NCBI GenBank assembly: GCA_048013815.1
Contig: CM106586.1
Location: 9,362,001 to 9,426,000, forward strand
From: Setoptus koraiensis
Taxonomy: Eukaryota > Arthropoda
Reading direction: 5' to 3'
DNA: 64,000 nt
The translations under genes and the position numbers were made by a program. Within the stretch, counting starts at the first letter, position 1. Every line of letters begins with the position of its first letter. This document shows, in pieces, positions 12,776-25,773 of the stretch. The notes beneath the pieces are model-generated. The model saw nothing but the letters and a program-made list of their open reading frames with translations. It had not been told where the DNA came from and ran no database searches.

Positions 12776-13772
12776 TGGAGCACCAATTCGTCGGCTCGCA
12801 CAAATGATAATGATTTAATTATAACTTTTTGGCCAGCTGATTGGCCAGCTGACTGGCCGGCGGACAGCGGCGACGCTGACAGCAACTGTCAAACTAGTGA
12901 CATGGCTGTGTTGTCACATCGTATGACAGCTCTTATGACAATTGTGAGCCCAGCTGATCGCACTGGCCACTTGTGCTCCCAATCCGGCCAGTCTGGCCGG
13001 TGCGCCTCACAGTCTGCTGTCAAACAGCGGCTTTGCCATCGCATTTGCTCGTTGTGCATTGCGTAATATGCGCACTGCAACGGCTTCTGTACCGTGTGGC
13101 AGACAACGGGCTGCAGTTGGCCAAGCGGCAGTAATTAATTATCGTCATTTAGGTTAATTAGAGCGACCGCAATGTGCAATTGTGTTGGCTGTCATTGCCA
13201 GCTCGCTGGCGCAATGCGTTGCGCTTGACCGCCGGCATAATCGGCTCAGCCATGGCCATGCTGCCTTAACAACAACAGTGGTCAGCTTAACCAACTGACC
13301 ACTGGGCACACCACGCGGTTGCATCACACCGTTGCATCATACCGTTATGTCGTACCGTTATGTCGTACCGTTATATTAGACCGTTCGCTGGACCGTTTGT
13401 GGTGGCTGGCCGTGATGCGTGGCCACTTTGGCGTATTACGTAACGGCTGTGCGCATATATGCAAATCATGTTAAAGTGGCCAAATCACAGCCGACACAGC
13501 GCTCTCGGCTTGGCCTTGTTAATAACAAGTTGTTATTATCATTGCATCATATTATTTTTAGTATTATGCCATTTAATTGGCGTAGTGTGTCAACGGCAAC
13601 CGCGTCGGATTATCAATGGATTCAGTGCTGCGATGACATGTGTGCGACATGGGGCGCAAACTGGCGACTCGTTGCCGGCAACTTGTTGGCAACAAGACAA
13701 ACCGATAATCGCTATAAGCACCGATATAAACACTGTGCTGCCTGCTCAACAGACAGATTAATTGACAGAATT

Positions 13773-13802
13773 AATTGTGACACAATTAATTGTGTCACAA
13801 TT
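13773..13802. repeat. Perfect 30-bp palindrome
   Basis: The segment equals its own reverse complement with no spacer; it contains two opposed AATTGTGACACAATT halves. Confidence 0.9.
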
Positions 13803-15134
13803 GGCGACACAATTCACCTGTTGTCGGCCGCTGCCCGATGAACGAGCTGGGGGCAATGTCAACAGCACACTGACAAGACACTGCCAACGCACTGTTAAGA
13901 CACGCCGAGCGCAACAATCCCGTCAACGGGTCGTTAACTGTAACGGTCAACGGCGTCGCAGTGCGCCAACCGTTAACCGGAGCAACAGGTGAAAAGTGGC
14001 GCCACATAAAGGGCGACATCAGCGACGACAACAAAGCGCTGCTGCTGCCGCTGCCGCAGCCGCAGCCGCGGCGTATAACGGTCATCGAGCGTCGTTATTA
14101 ACGACTCGTTAAGCCGATCGCTGGCTTGTATGTGGCTTGCAAACAAACAATAATAATGCCAGTTATATGTATATTTGCTATATCTCGCTGCATTTAGACA
14201 CAAGCACACATTCGCAAATACACATACGCAAACACCGATGCGAAGACCCCGATGCAAAGACACAAATGCATAGACACAAATGCCTATACAAATGCCCATA
14301 CACAAATACCTGTGCACAGGTGACCGCAAGCGGCGCCACTGCGGACAGCTAGACACAATTTGGCTTTATTATGAGCCGAATAATTATTATCATGCCATTA
14401 ATTATTGCGTACGCTGCCACTGTCAGTGAGAAGATGCCCAGTAGCCTAGATAGAGGCGGCCCGCATGGCCGCGATATCCACTCGTATCCACGCTGCGTCC
14501 ACTTGTATTTACGCTGCGTCCTATGGTCAGTGCGGCCATTGTTGGTCGGTTTATTAATTAGCCGCCATTATCGGCAATACCAGTTTACAATATAATAGTT
14601 TATAGTTTGCGCCGTCTGGCGACTGCATCAATGCGCCGCATACAGTTATGTAACTTGCCTTGTATGCAGTTATATAACTTGCGTTGTATACTATTATGCA
14701 ATATATAATGTCGGTGTGTCATGTCTTGGCAGCCAGGCCAACAAATATGCAAGCCGACTAACGTGGCCGTTGGCATACAAACATGACAATATAACATCAT
14801 CAATTTATGATGTCATGACTGGCCGCTGGCCGCTGCCAGCCGCCGCTGCCAACACAAACAACGCGCTGCCTCTACCTGTCCGCTCTGTCCACTGTGCTGG
14901 CTGTGCTGCCAGTGTCCACCTGTTGGCCGTGTCCAGCGCGTTGGTTGTGTCCACTGAGTGGACTGCACTGTGAGTGAGTGTGCCAGACAGCGCAACGGCG
15001 TTGCGTAACGCCGCTACCATCTAACGGTCAGACGGCTATTTGTGGCTGGCACAGGTAACCTGTGACAGCTTGCCAAGTGGTCGAACGTCGCTAATAATAT
15101 TTGCTTGTCGCAGCGACACACATTGCGGCGTCGA

Positions 15135-15173
15135 CTTTTTGTTTGCAGCAAACAGCGAACAGCAAACAAAAAG
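15135..15173. repeat. Inverted repeat, 12-bp arms
   Basis: CTTTTTGTTTGC at 15135-15146 pairs exactly with 15162-15173; the loop is 15 bases. Confidence 0.8.
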
Positions 15174-15289
15174 AAGAAACTTTCCTCGAGAAAGTGAATG
15201 TTGCCGCAGCTCGGCAACGGCCGCGCAGCAGCGCTCCAGTTGCGCGCACAGTTGCGTCAGTTGACCAGTTCAGTCACTGGTCAGTTCAG

Positions 15290-15366
15290 TCACTGGTCAG
15301 TCACTTCGGACGCTGGCCAGTTCGAGCGATGGCCAGTTCGAGCGATGGCCAGTTCGAGCGATGGCC
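15290..15366. repeat. 16-bp minisatellite
   Basis: Three close copies of gatggccagttcgagc, preceded by cagtcactggt repeats. Confidence 0.8.
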
Positions 15367-16029
15367 AGTCAAAACGCTGACCAGTGATAGATAGTCGGCG
15401 GATATTTTTCGAGGAATCGGTGCCAAGAGAGCGCTTATATGCACACATGCATACATTATATTATGTTATGCATGTTGTGCCCTTTTCAGCAAATAACTCT
15501 CGCACTAACAGCGGATGCGGCCGGACTTTTGCCTGACGACTTCTGCGGCCCATAACTTATACGCGCCTGAAATGAATAGGCGCGAATAGGCAAACAAGCG
15601 AAATAAACAAGCTATCCACGCATGAACTCGCGCATGATCCCACCGAAACATGAGCTGCATATCGACGAGCGGAAAGTCTCGTCATGCTATCATCGGATAG
15701 GCGACTTTGCGACTGGGCCACCACAAGGTATTCATATTCAGCCGGCGAGACGACATGAATATGAATACCGTGAATGTATTCATGTTGAGCCGGCGCCAAA
15801 TGAGCCGATGAGTTGGACGACAGTGGCCGTTGGCGAGAGTTGGAGTTAATGTAATCAGTGTTAATTAAGCGAAGGACGCGACTGAGCGGCGCAGCACAGC
15901 AACAAGTTCACCTGGGCTGTCTTGCCATGGCCGAGTGCTAGCTGGAATCCAGCGGCTGGATATTCACGGATATCACTTGCGCGTGAGCACATGTGATTCA
16001 CACTCGGATGTATCATGCAGCGGGATATG

Positions 16030-16105
16030 TGAGCGCAGGTGAGCACAGGTGAGCTCAGATGGGCTCAGGTGAGCACAGGTGAGCACAGAGGGGCACAGGT
16101 GAGGA
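16030..16105 (+). repeat. Array of caggtgagca units
   Basis: Five exact CAGGTGAG cores and two near matches in about 75 bases, spaced about ten bases apart. Each core matches a strong 5' splice-site consensus and also an E-box (CAGGTG). Confidence 0.85.
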
Positions 16106-16403
16106 GCATATGTGAGCGCTGCTTGCCAGAGATCGCGCCGGCGAGATAGCGGAATAACGGAATTGCGTTATTTCGCTGGCTGGCTGGCTGGCCGGCGACG
16201 ATGCAGCCACAGCCACACATTGGCGCTGGCGGCTTCCGGCGCGCTCATCGCTGATTAGTGGCGAGCCTCTGACAAGTTGCGATTGTGTGTGTGTGTGTGT
16301 GTGGCAACTAACGGCACAACACTCGAGACAAGTGCAACAGGTACACCTACCAACGGTACAGTTGCGCCGAGAGAGCGGCAACAGGTTGCAGCAAACAGGC
16401 GAG

Positions 16404-16464
16404 CAAACAAACAAACAAACAAACAAACAAACAAACGAACGAACGAACGAACAAACAAACAAAC
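16404..16464. repeat. (CAAA)n/(CGAA)n tetranucleotide array
   Basis: About fifteen tetranucleotide units, the central four being CGAA, ending in a CAGGTGA core. Confidence 0.9.
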
Positions 16465-17063
16465 AGGTGAACAGTTGATACAGGTAGCAGCGATCAATAT
16501 CATGTGTCAATGGTAGGCCCAATGGTTAACTGGAGCTCGCCATGTCGAGCTCGCCATGTCGAGCTTGCCATGAGACCACCGCATCGATGGCGCCATTGTG
16601 AGCCAGGTGAGCCAGGTGAGCCGGGCGAGCAGCCGGGCAGACAGGTGAGACAACAGGTGAGCTGCGAAGGGGTCGGTTGTGAGCCAATTAGAGCCATTGA
16701 CAGAAGCGCCAATGGCTTGCCGCTATCTAATCGGCCCATCAGGCTATCGATTGTGTTTGTTGCCTGTTGGGCTGTTTGCCATCTCAAATCCACTGTTGGC
16801 TTTCACTGCACACGCTGCCTGTGAGTTGCGCAACGCAACCGCCGCGGCCAGCTAACGGAACTCACCTGTCGCTGTCTCAATATGGTTGCTCGCTGCAGTC
16901 GCTAATAAGTAACCACTGGCAACTAGTGCCGCATTGTGTGCCTTAAATCAGCGCTGCGTCACATATCATCATCGAGCGAGATGTTGCGCTCACTTCACAG
17001 CTAACTTATACCGTTATTCGCCATGAACACATGACGCAATAGCGACACTCAATGAGCTTGCCA

Positions 17064-17103
17064 CTACTGTCACTACTGTCACTACTGTCACTACTGTCAC
17101 TAC
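17064..17103. repeat. 9-bp minisatellite
   Basis: Four and a half copies of tgtcactac. Confidence 0.85.
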
Positions 17104-18426
17104 TGCGATACGTTACGTAAGACGATATGTAGCAGTTGTCTAATGGGATTATCACGGCTCAATCAGGCAACGCCGCGCAGTCAACCTGTCGCGCCAACGA
17201 CACTCGCAGTGACAAGACAGCGGCCCTTTGACAGCGCCAACAACAACAGCAACAGCAGCAACAACAACAGCAACAGCAACGAGAGCAACCTGCATCGATG
17301 TCGGATTGCCTTGATAAACAAACAAACATCATTAGCGTTCGTCGATTTCTCTCAATTCATTTCTGTTCGTTACGTCGAGCCGAGCCAAACCTCGTCGTTA
17401 TTGGCTGCGTCGATGCAGGTACCGTTAGTGCCGATCGTCGTCGGCGTCGCCGGCGTGTAATTTGTAGCAACAAGTATCTTATTATTATATTATACCGCGG
17501 TATTGTTGCGCGACAATGACGGAAACAGACCGACAGTCCGATTGGACGAAATCGAGACTCCATTATCGACAATTGAATCGCGCTCTGTGCTGCGCGCAAT
17601 CTGTGCCCTTATCATTCTGCGCCTCTTGGATGCCCGCTAGTCATAGCGTTCACAACGCTCACAGAGGCTTTGCCCGGCACATGTGCGTTGGCGCGGCGAA
17701 AAAACAAATGTTGTTTGCGCAGCATTTGGTCGCTTCTTTGCGACGCAATGTTGCTCGACGAAGAGGCGAGCTAGAAGCTCGAAGCTGAAAAGCTCGACAG
17801 AGTATCAAAGAGTACCTATCAAAGGAGTGATTTGTGAGCGACAGTGTTTGACGACATCGAGTGGCCGTTCGACAGGCCGTGCCTAACGGTGTCACAGCGA
17901 GCAATTTCTTTTTTGCGAATTCTTTCTTTTGGGAGGGCCGGCGGGCGCGAATTGGGGGGCGGGGGGGGGCACTGGTTGCATTGTTGCGCAACGTTTGTGC
18001 GGTGCGGTGCGATGCGATGCGCGCTAAACGAAAGCGACTCGATTATTTATATTGTCGATTTGCGCATCATGTTCGGCGCGGTCAATAATGATGATCGCGC
18101 AACATTGCACAACAACAACAACAACAACAACAACAACATTACATAACAACAACAATATTACATAACAATAATATTACACAATAACAATATTACATGACAA
18201 TAATACATTACGTAACAATACTGCGCACAACGATACGAGACAAGACGACTGGCCAGTTTGGGGCGTGCGCACAGGTAATGGCAAACAAATGAGCGCTGTT
18301 AGCGGGCCGATAATCAACTTTTGTTTGTTGTCGGCTCGCATGTGATGCCTATGATGCAGCACAAACCCGAGCGGCCGTTCGCGCCGATCGGACAATGGCG
18401 CAATGGCGCATTGTTGCCTTTGCTGT

Positions 18427-18458
<32 letters not shown>

Positions 18459-19330
18459 TTGTTGTTGCTGCCGTCGAGCAGTGATTGAGTTGCCAATGCC
18501 GCCATTAGCGGCGATTGGTCGCTATGGCAAGCGCCGTGTCGAGCCTGCCACAGCCAGCAGCGGTCAGCAGCGGCCGGCAGCGGCCGGCAAGCACTCGCTA
18601 GCGCGGCTAACGAGCGGCCCGAGCTCGGCGCCGAACAGCGCCGAACGGCAGCAACAGGTTTGCGTCAAAACGAGCCCGATTAAGCGACAGTGATTAGGCG
18701 CGTCTTGGCGGGCCGGCCCGACAATAAGTTGGTATCGTCATGATAACTCATTACGATAAGTAAAGTCATGATAAGTAAATAGCGCTCAATTAGAGGCTTC
18801 TGTCGCTGACGCAACAAGTGCTATTATGCCGTGTTCAGTGTTATTATTAGCCGCTGCACAAGTGGCGCCATTAGCGCTCATTGTTACTGATTGTTTAAAC
18901 ATGCCCCTGCCGCCGAATCAGTCAGGTCCGAATCAGTCAGGTCCGAATTAGTCAAGTCGCAATTGGTCAAGTGAGCTAGCCGTAAACTGCCTCAGCTCAC
19001 CTGACTCACCTGTGCCGTGCGCTGTCCGCCCACCACCGGAAGAGGGCGCGCGCGCTGCAAGTTTATATATACAGTTTGTATATACAGTTTGTGTATACAG
19101 TTTGTGTGTGCAGTTTGTGTATGCGCAAGCTTACAATCGCCTCATAAACTTAACTGAATTTTTTGACTTGACTTTTTCATTTTTGCCCTGGCAACATTTA
19201 ATTATTTGAGTATGTTGGCATTATCCGCTGTCGTAATCCGTCGATACAATTGTCGCTCGAAGCGACCATCCCCGGCCAACGGGACGAGCCAAGCGGCGAC
19301 AAATGGCCCGCGCGCCCAGCTGACCGGACA

Positions 19331-19422
19331 AGCGGACCGGGCGGACAGGCGGACAGGCGGACGAGCGGACAGGCGGACGGGCGCACAAGCGGACGAGCGG
19401 ACAGGCGGACGGGCGCACAAGC
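19331..19422. repeat. ggacaggcggac minisatellite
   Basis: Repeated ggacaggcggacgggcgcac-type units of 8-16 bases. Several frames on both strands stay open through it. Confidence 0.8.
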
Positions 19423-19844
19423 GGCAAAAAGCAACCAACAAGCGGCCGGTGACGCGATCATGATTATCCAATGTGTACTTATCGAGCGCGACGACATCCG
19501 CGTCGACAGCTGGCGAGCTGGGTCCACTTCCGGCTGGCACAACTGTTTACAGCTTACGCTGGCCAGCACACACACACGCCAACACTGGCTAACTAAGACA
19601 AAACAGGGCCAGCGTCAAACATAACTGTTGCATAACTCTTACATGACTCTCACACAGCAGCGCTACGTAACAGCGCCGCACAACAGCGTCACACAAAAAC
19701 CTAACACAACAACGTTGCGCAACAACGTTACATAACAACCTTGTTATGCAGCCGAGAGTGAGAGTGGCCGCAACACAAAGGATACATTTTTGCTACTGTG
19801 CTGTGTCCGCTTGCGGTCAGCTGTGCCGCTCACCTGGTCTCACC

Positions 19845-19913
19845 TGGTCGGCGCTGGTCGGCGCTGGTCGGCGCTGGTCAGCACTGGTCAGCACTGGTCA
19901 GCACTGGTCAGTG
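19845..19913. repeat. 10-bp minisatellite
   Basis: Seven copies of gcgctggtcg/gcactggtca. Confidence 0.85.
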
Positions 19914-20369
19914 TTGCCTAGCTTGCCAACAGGCAACACAAAAGCCGCGGCGTATTGAGCCGTGTTTTTATTGTTTGCATTGTCGGCGCCAACGGGCCGG
20001 CTACCTGTTGATGTGGTTGCCGCTCATTTGTTTAATCTAATATGTCTATTGTTGCGCTCGTTGTGTCTGTTTGCCGTGCTTGTGTGTCTGTCTCGGCACA
20101 GTCAGCGCAATTTGCCATCCACAATTTGCTATTTACAATTTGTTATTTACAATTTGTTATTTGTTGTTGCTGTTGTTGTTGTCGTTGTTGCTGTCGTTGT
20201 TGTTGCTGCTGCTGTTTGTTGGTTGTTGTGCGGCTGGCGAGCTCGCGAGCGGCATTGTCATGTCGTTGTTAGCTGCTAACAACACTAACAAGTGGCCACT
20301 AACAAGCGCTTCTCGTGCACTTGTGCCGTCGATGCTTCGGTCGCCTCCATCGGCTTCTGTCCGGCTGTT

Positions 20370-20455
20370 GCGGCTGTCGTCGTCGTCGTCGTCGTCGTTG
20401 TTGTTGTTGTTGTTGTCGTCGTTGTTGTTGTTGTTGTCGTCGTTGTTGTTGTTGC
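20370..20455. repeat. (GTC/GTT)n microsatellite
   Basis: About 28 triplets alternating between blocks of GTC and GTT. Confidence 0.85.
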
Positions 20456-21034
20456 CGTGCCGCCGCCGCCACTTAACATATTATGTAATGTTGCGTAATC
20501 ACGACACGACAACGTTGCACTGCAGTGTGCAGTTGGCATTATTAGCGCCACTATTGGCCGTAGCGCAACTGCTGCCGGCTGCCCGTTGGCCGGCTGCTGC
20601 TAATGAGCGCCGCTCATCATGACACGGCACGGAAACTGTCGCTACTGTCCGCTTGCGCAACCACCGTTAGCTAATGCCACCGTTATTCGGCACAGCAACA
20701 TGCAGTTGTGACGCAACGTTCAGTTGTGATGCAACGTCCAGTTGTTCGTGTTGGCCGCACAACAGGCTGCTTTTGTTGCCGGCGAGCAATTGTCAGATTG
20801 GCTCATACACACACACACACACACACTGTACATAACGTTACATTACGTAAGACGACACAATCAGGCGATGACAAACTTGTACGGCATGATGACGCAACCA
20901 GCATCGCAGCTCGGACATATCGACTCTAATAGAATCCAATCTAATAATACCCGACTACCGTCAAACCATACAAACTGGCTTTCCGCTGGCCGGCGAGTCG
21001 CCGACGCATCGGCAGCATCACTGTCACGGCGTTG

Positions 21035-21105
21035 CTCGCTTCGTCGTCGGGCCGGCCGCCTCATTGGTCGTCGGGCCGGCCGCCTCATTGGTCGCCGGGC
21101 CGGCG
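21035..21105. repeat. 24-bp minisatellite, about 3 copies
   Basis: Unit cgtcgggccggccgcctcat plus four bases, containing GGCCGGCC. Confidence 0.8.
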
Positions 21106-22876
21106 CGCGAAACGTCGGACCGGCGACCGGCAAGACGCATCCCGTGGGACCATCATCTGGTCGCTTCGGCCGAAACCGGCCCATTCTGAGGCGCTGTCCG
21201 GCGCTCCCGGCGGCCGCTCCAGCGGCCACAGCTCACCTGTCGGCGTTGTTGATGCGATGGCGGCGTTGCTGTTGTCGCAACTGGCGTTGTTGTTGTTGCG
21301 GCTGCGACCGTTTTCACTTGCACACTGCCGGTTGTAGTATGATACATGATGTAATATTTGCTGCGATATCGCCATGATTGGCGCCACAGTCGGCGGCTGT
21401 TGCCGGCTTGTTTTGTCCATTGTTTCGTCCGACGATCGAAGTGTTGTTTTCATTCAATTTTCTGTCTCAGCGACACAATACAACATTGTTGCGCTAATCA
21501 ACGTTGCACCGATCAACAAGTTGCAACTTGCCACCGCCGATTGTTGGCCGCAACTCGCCTGCGATTGTTGGCCGCAACTTGCCGGACTTTGCTGGCACAG
21601 GATCGAAAGGATCCCATCAGGACGTGCACTTGTCAGAGTTATTCCAGTTGGCACCGCAAGGGCAAGGCGTGGTGACGCAACACTAAGAAAGAACAAAGCA
21701 AAGCTGGTTACGTAATACGTAATCTGTCGGCTTTACTGGGCGCCTTATCGGATCAATCAATGCGCGTCGTCGGCGTCGGGCGAGAGCGCGCGCGCTGTCC
21801 GACGCTCGCCCGTCACAACCGGCCCGCCAATGCATCGAGCGCCGTCGTCTGGCCAGCACATACTGCACTACATACTGCACTACATACTGCATATATAATG
21901 TACCGTATACGTTGTATACGTGTGTCGCTGGTAGGTCAGCCAGCTTGTTGCGCAACTTCCGGCGCCGCCACTCGCACTGCCGGCCATCGTACGGACGGTT
22001 ACATAATATATATATAATATTACATGCTGGCCAGCTGCTCTCGCTCGGCGGCCGATCGGTAGCAAGCGGAGGGCTTAATCAACGACAACTGCTGTTGTTG
22101 TTGTTGTTGCTGCTGTTGCCGTTGTTGCTACTGGACGGTGGTTGGCGTTGTTGTGGCCGATCGACTGGACAAAGATCGATCGGATTGAGCGAGAGTGCGG
22201 CGCAAGAGCGATCATGATGAAAATAAAATGAAAAACAAAAATGACGATAATAATGACGATAATATTGATATCAAATGAGCGCGAGAGTGCCGATCGCACG
22301 ATCGTGATCAGCGGCTAATCACCATCGTGCCCGGATCTCGTTGCCATGGCTACCCGGCAGCTCGGCTACTTTGCCACTTGGTTTGCCGGCCGGCCGGCTG
22401 TCCGGCTGTCCGGCTGGCTGGCCGCAGCGTTGCGTTGAACGCAACACCAGGATGCGGGACCGAGAAACGCGGCCGTCGCCACTCAATTAGCCGCTCGGAT
22501 GGCCGCTCGCCGCTCGCTCTCATGGCTTCCGACGAGCGCTCGAAATTGATAGCTCGGAATCGACGACGCCGATTCAATTCGCGAATCACACAACAGCAAC
22601 GACAGCAACAACAACAACAACAACAACGACAACAGCAACAACAATGAGATTACTGTTCGCGGCGAATGAATTAATCAAAGTCATGACGACTCCGGCCGCA
22701 ATCAATTCAATGCCAGCCGCTCGCCGGCCCCCCATCCATCAATGCGCGATTTTGCGCCGGTTCGGCGGACTTGCGCCGACGGTCAACTGGCGACTTTCGA
22801 GCCGCAACATGCAATTGCTACCGTGATAGGCTATCCACTCTAGTGATAGCGCCATCGTGACGGTGCGGCCATTTTC

Positions 22877-22947
22877 GAAAGTGGCGCCCGGGCACCGACG
22901 CTCTCAAGCACGCCGGCCGTCGGTGCTTGAGAGGGGGCGCCACTTTC
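22877..22947. repeat. Two-part inverted repeat (13-bp outer, 11-bp inner stem)
   Basis: Outer arms GAAAGTGGCGCCC (22877-22889) and 22935-22947 are exact complements. Inner arms CTCTCAAGCAC (22901-22911) and 22923-22933 are exact complements. The left side has an 11-base bulge whose CACCGAC can instead pair with GTCGGTG near the apex. Confidence 0.85.
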
Positions 22948-24216
22948 CGGACGCTGTGGCGAGCGAGCCGTCAGATGTGATACTTAATGGGCAGCATTAA
23001 TTATGGCCAATATGGCCGAATTGGAATTAATTCAACTGTGCCGTCTCGGCCGGCCGTCGCTATTATGTCGGCCGGCGTCGCAAGCGTGTCGGCCGCGGGT
23101 TCCGATGCCCGCAAGTGCATTAGCGTGTCCGGTCGGCGGACAGAGCCGGCGGCTTGCGAGCGGCCGGCAACTCGGAGCGGCAGCAAGTCGGCGGCAACCG
23201 AGAGCGGGTAGAAATTAATTGAGTCACTTGCACTGATGCGGCCGTCGGTCGGCCCGCTGCGTACTTGCGTCTGAGCAAAGTGTCGCTAGGCAACCACTTG
23301 CCGGCGGAAGAGCTGCCAGCGCATAACGGTCGATCGGCGGCGACGACGACAACAGCAACGACAACAACAGCAAAGCCAACAACAACGACAACGACGACGA
23401 CGACGACGACGACAACAGGTAGCCGAAAATGCGCTGTCAGAGCGGCAAAAGTGGACAGACTGGTCGAGCGCTGGCGAGCCGACGGCCGTTGCAAATTTGC
23501 TATTGGCCACTTGCTCGTCTTGCTTCGGCACGGTTTGTCGGCCTGCCAGCCGGTTGCTCGAGCGGGCGATGTGCGCGAGAGGGCGCCCGACGATGCGCCC
23601 GTCAGCCGGTCACTGTTTGGCCACTGGTCAGTGTCCAGTCAGTGTCCGGCGCCGAACAGTAAGCAAACAGTGAGCAAATGGCCAGTGATGCTGCCCTAAT
23701 GCGCGGCCGGCCAAACTGACAGACGGACGCTGCAACTGACAGACGCATATTGTGTACATGTTACATAATATGTGTATATGTATAAATTTATATGTATGAT
23801 GATGATGGCATAATGAAAATGATAATGGCGATAAATGGAGAGCGCGCTCAATCGACGCCAACAGTAAATTGACAGCAACAGTCAATTGACGGCAACAGTC
23901 AATTGACGGCAACAGGTAGACCACACAACAACACGGGCCCAGCGAGACAGCGAGACGCAATTATGAGCGGTCGGTCGGCGGGTAATGAGCGCCGCGAATT
24001 AGCCGCGGCCGCAGCCGCACCAAAGCTGCCCACTGACAAACTCACAGCGTAGCGCGGCTACGGTGAGTTTGTTGCGTAATGGGCCAATATTAACACACAC
24101 ACACACCGAATGTAAATGCAATAATAATAAATGAGCCAGCGGGACCGGCTGTCAGACGGTGGTGCGCGCTTGCGCCAACCGGAACTAACGGGCTGCGCAA
24201 GCACACCGACAGCATC

Positions 24217-24250
<34 letters not shown>

Positions 24251-25737
24251 GCGGCAGCACTGTCAGCCGGCAACGGTTGCCACTCAGCTGGCCAGCACTG
24301 ACAGCCACTGACAGCCACTGACAGTGGTCAGTCACACAAGTTGTGAGTCACAACTGACAGCATCGCCATTATTTACGTTATTGATTGCCGGCAGTAAAGC
24401 ACACACAGTGATGATATGATCAGCTGATAATTGTTGTTATCACAATCGAAGGTATTGATTTGATTTTGCGTGTTACGCAACACACTTGTTGGGCCAACTG
24501 CGGCGCGCAATTGCCGCCATCATCAATCCTTTGTTGCTGTGCGCTTGTTGTTGCTGTCGGCATGTCGTTGCTGTTGGCCGGCGGTTGCTGTTGTTGGCCG
24601 GTTGTTGTTGTTGGCTCGCTCTTTTTGGGCAAACTCGGCCGACAAACAGATATCGGGTTCGGTGTGTCGATCGGCCGACCAGCAGAGCACGCTAAGCCGC
24701 CGACACAGCCATCGAGTGCCGAGCGCGGCCGCCCGATCTCTGCGGCGTCCCGATCGGCGGCCCAAAACTCGAGCTCGAGCTCCATTTCCGCCACTGACCA
24801 CTGGTCAATTTGTTGTTGTGCGCTCGCATTCAATTGAGCGGCCAAAATTCGTGCCGTATCCTGGCAACGGCGACGTTATTTGAGCGCGCACTGGCAAACT
24901 TTGCTCCGACTCAGCTCATCACGAACTGTTGTTGCCGCTGTCGTTGTTGTTGTTGCTTTGGCCGCTGTCGTTGTTGTTGTTGCTTTGGCCGCTGTTGTCG
25001 CTGTTGCCGGCCAATTGGGCTCAACAGGGCACGCATACTCTCAGAGTATTGCTCGGCACAACATGCGCAATCTATTATGTGCCGATATGCCGTCGAGTTT
25101 CGCTGGTCGGTTGTGCGCTTGTGGTCGGCTGTTGTCGTAATCAAATGAAAAGCTGCCCGCCAAGGTGCGCGCGCTCTGTCGGCGACCGGCCGAGCCGCGC
25201 CGGCGCCGAGCGACAGTTGGACAGGCCAAGGATATGGCCGCGCTGAGCGGCGAGCGGCAAAAACTTTTCTTCGCGGCCGCCTGAGCTCGGCGAGCAAAAG
25301 TCCGTCGGTCCGTCGGTCCGTCGGTCTGTCGGCCCGCCGACCGGCCGGCCATCGGCCAATCAAGTGCGACTGTCCGAAGAGCGGCCCAGACGCTCTTTTA
25401 TCATCGAATTGATCGATTCCTCGCAACAACAACAACTTACAAACTACTTGTTGTTGTCTTGCGTTATTATCATTTGTGTTGCCGTTGTTGTCGCTGGTGT
25501 TGTTGTCGTTGTTGTCGCTGTTGTTGTTGTCGTTGTTTTCGCTGTTGTTGTTGTCGCTGCTGTTGCTGTCGTTGGCTTCGCCATTGCCGTTGTCGTTGTC
25601 GTTGTCGTTGTTGTTGTTGTTGTTGTTGGGCCATGTTAATAAGTTTCGTGACGACGGCCAAAAGAAGAAGAGTCGACCTGTGTGCGTGTGTGTCGGCCTG
25701 TCATCTGGTTGTTTGACGGCTGACTTTATATTTGACT

Positions 25738-25773
25738 CGACTGTCAGTGTGTTGCGCAACACACTGACAGTCG
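25738..25773. repeat. Perfect 36-bp palindrome centred on TTGCGCAA
   Basis: The segment equals its own reverse complement with no spacer. Its centre is GTTGCGCAAC flanked by mirrored ACTGTCAGTGT arms. It is the longest perfect palindrome I found. Confidence 0.92.

Noticed and set aside
20071-20622. 183-codon Leu/Ser-rich frame resembling a membrane protein
   Set aside because: The hydrophobic run comes from GTT/GTC triplets.
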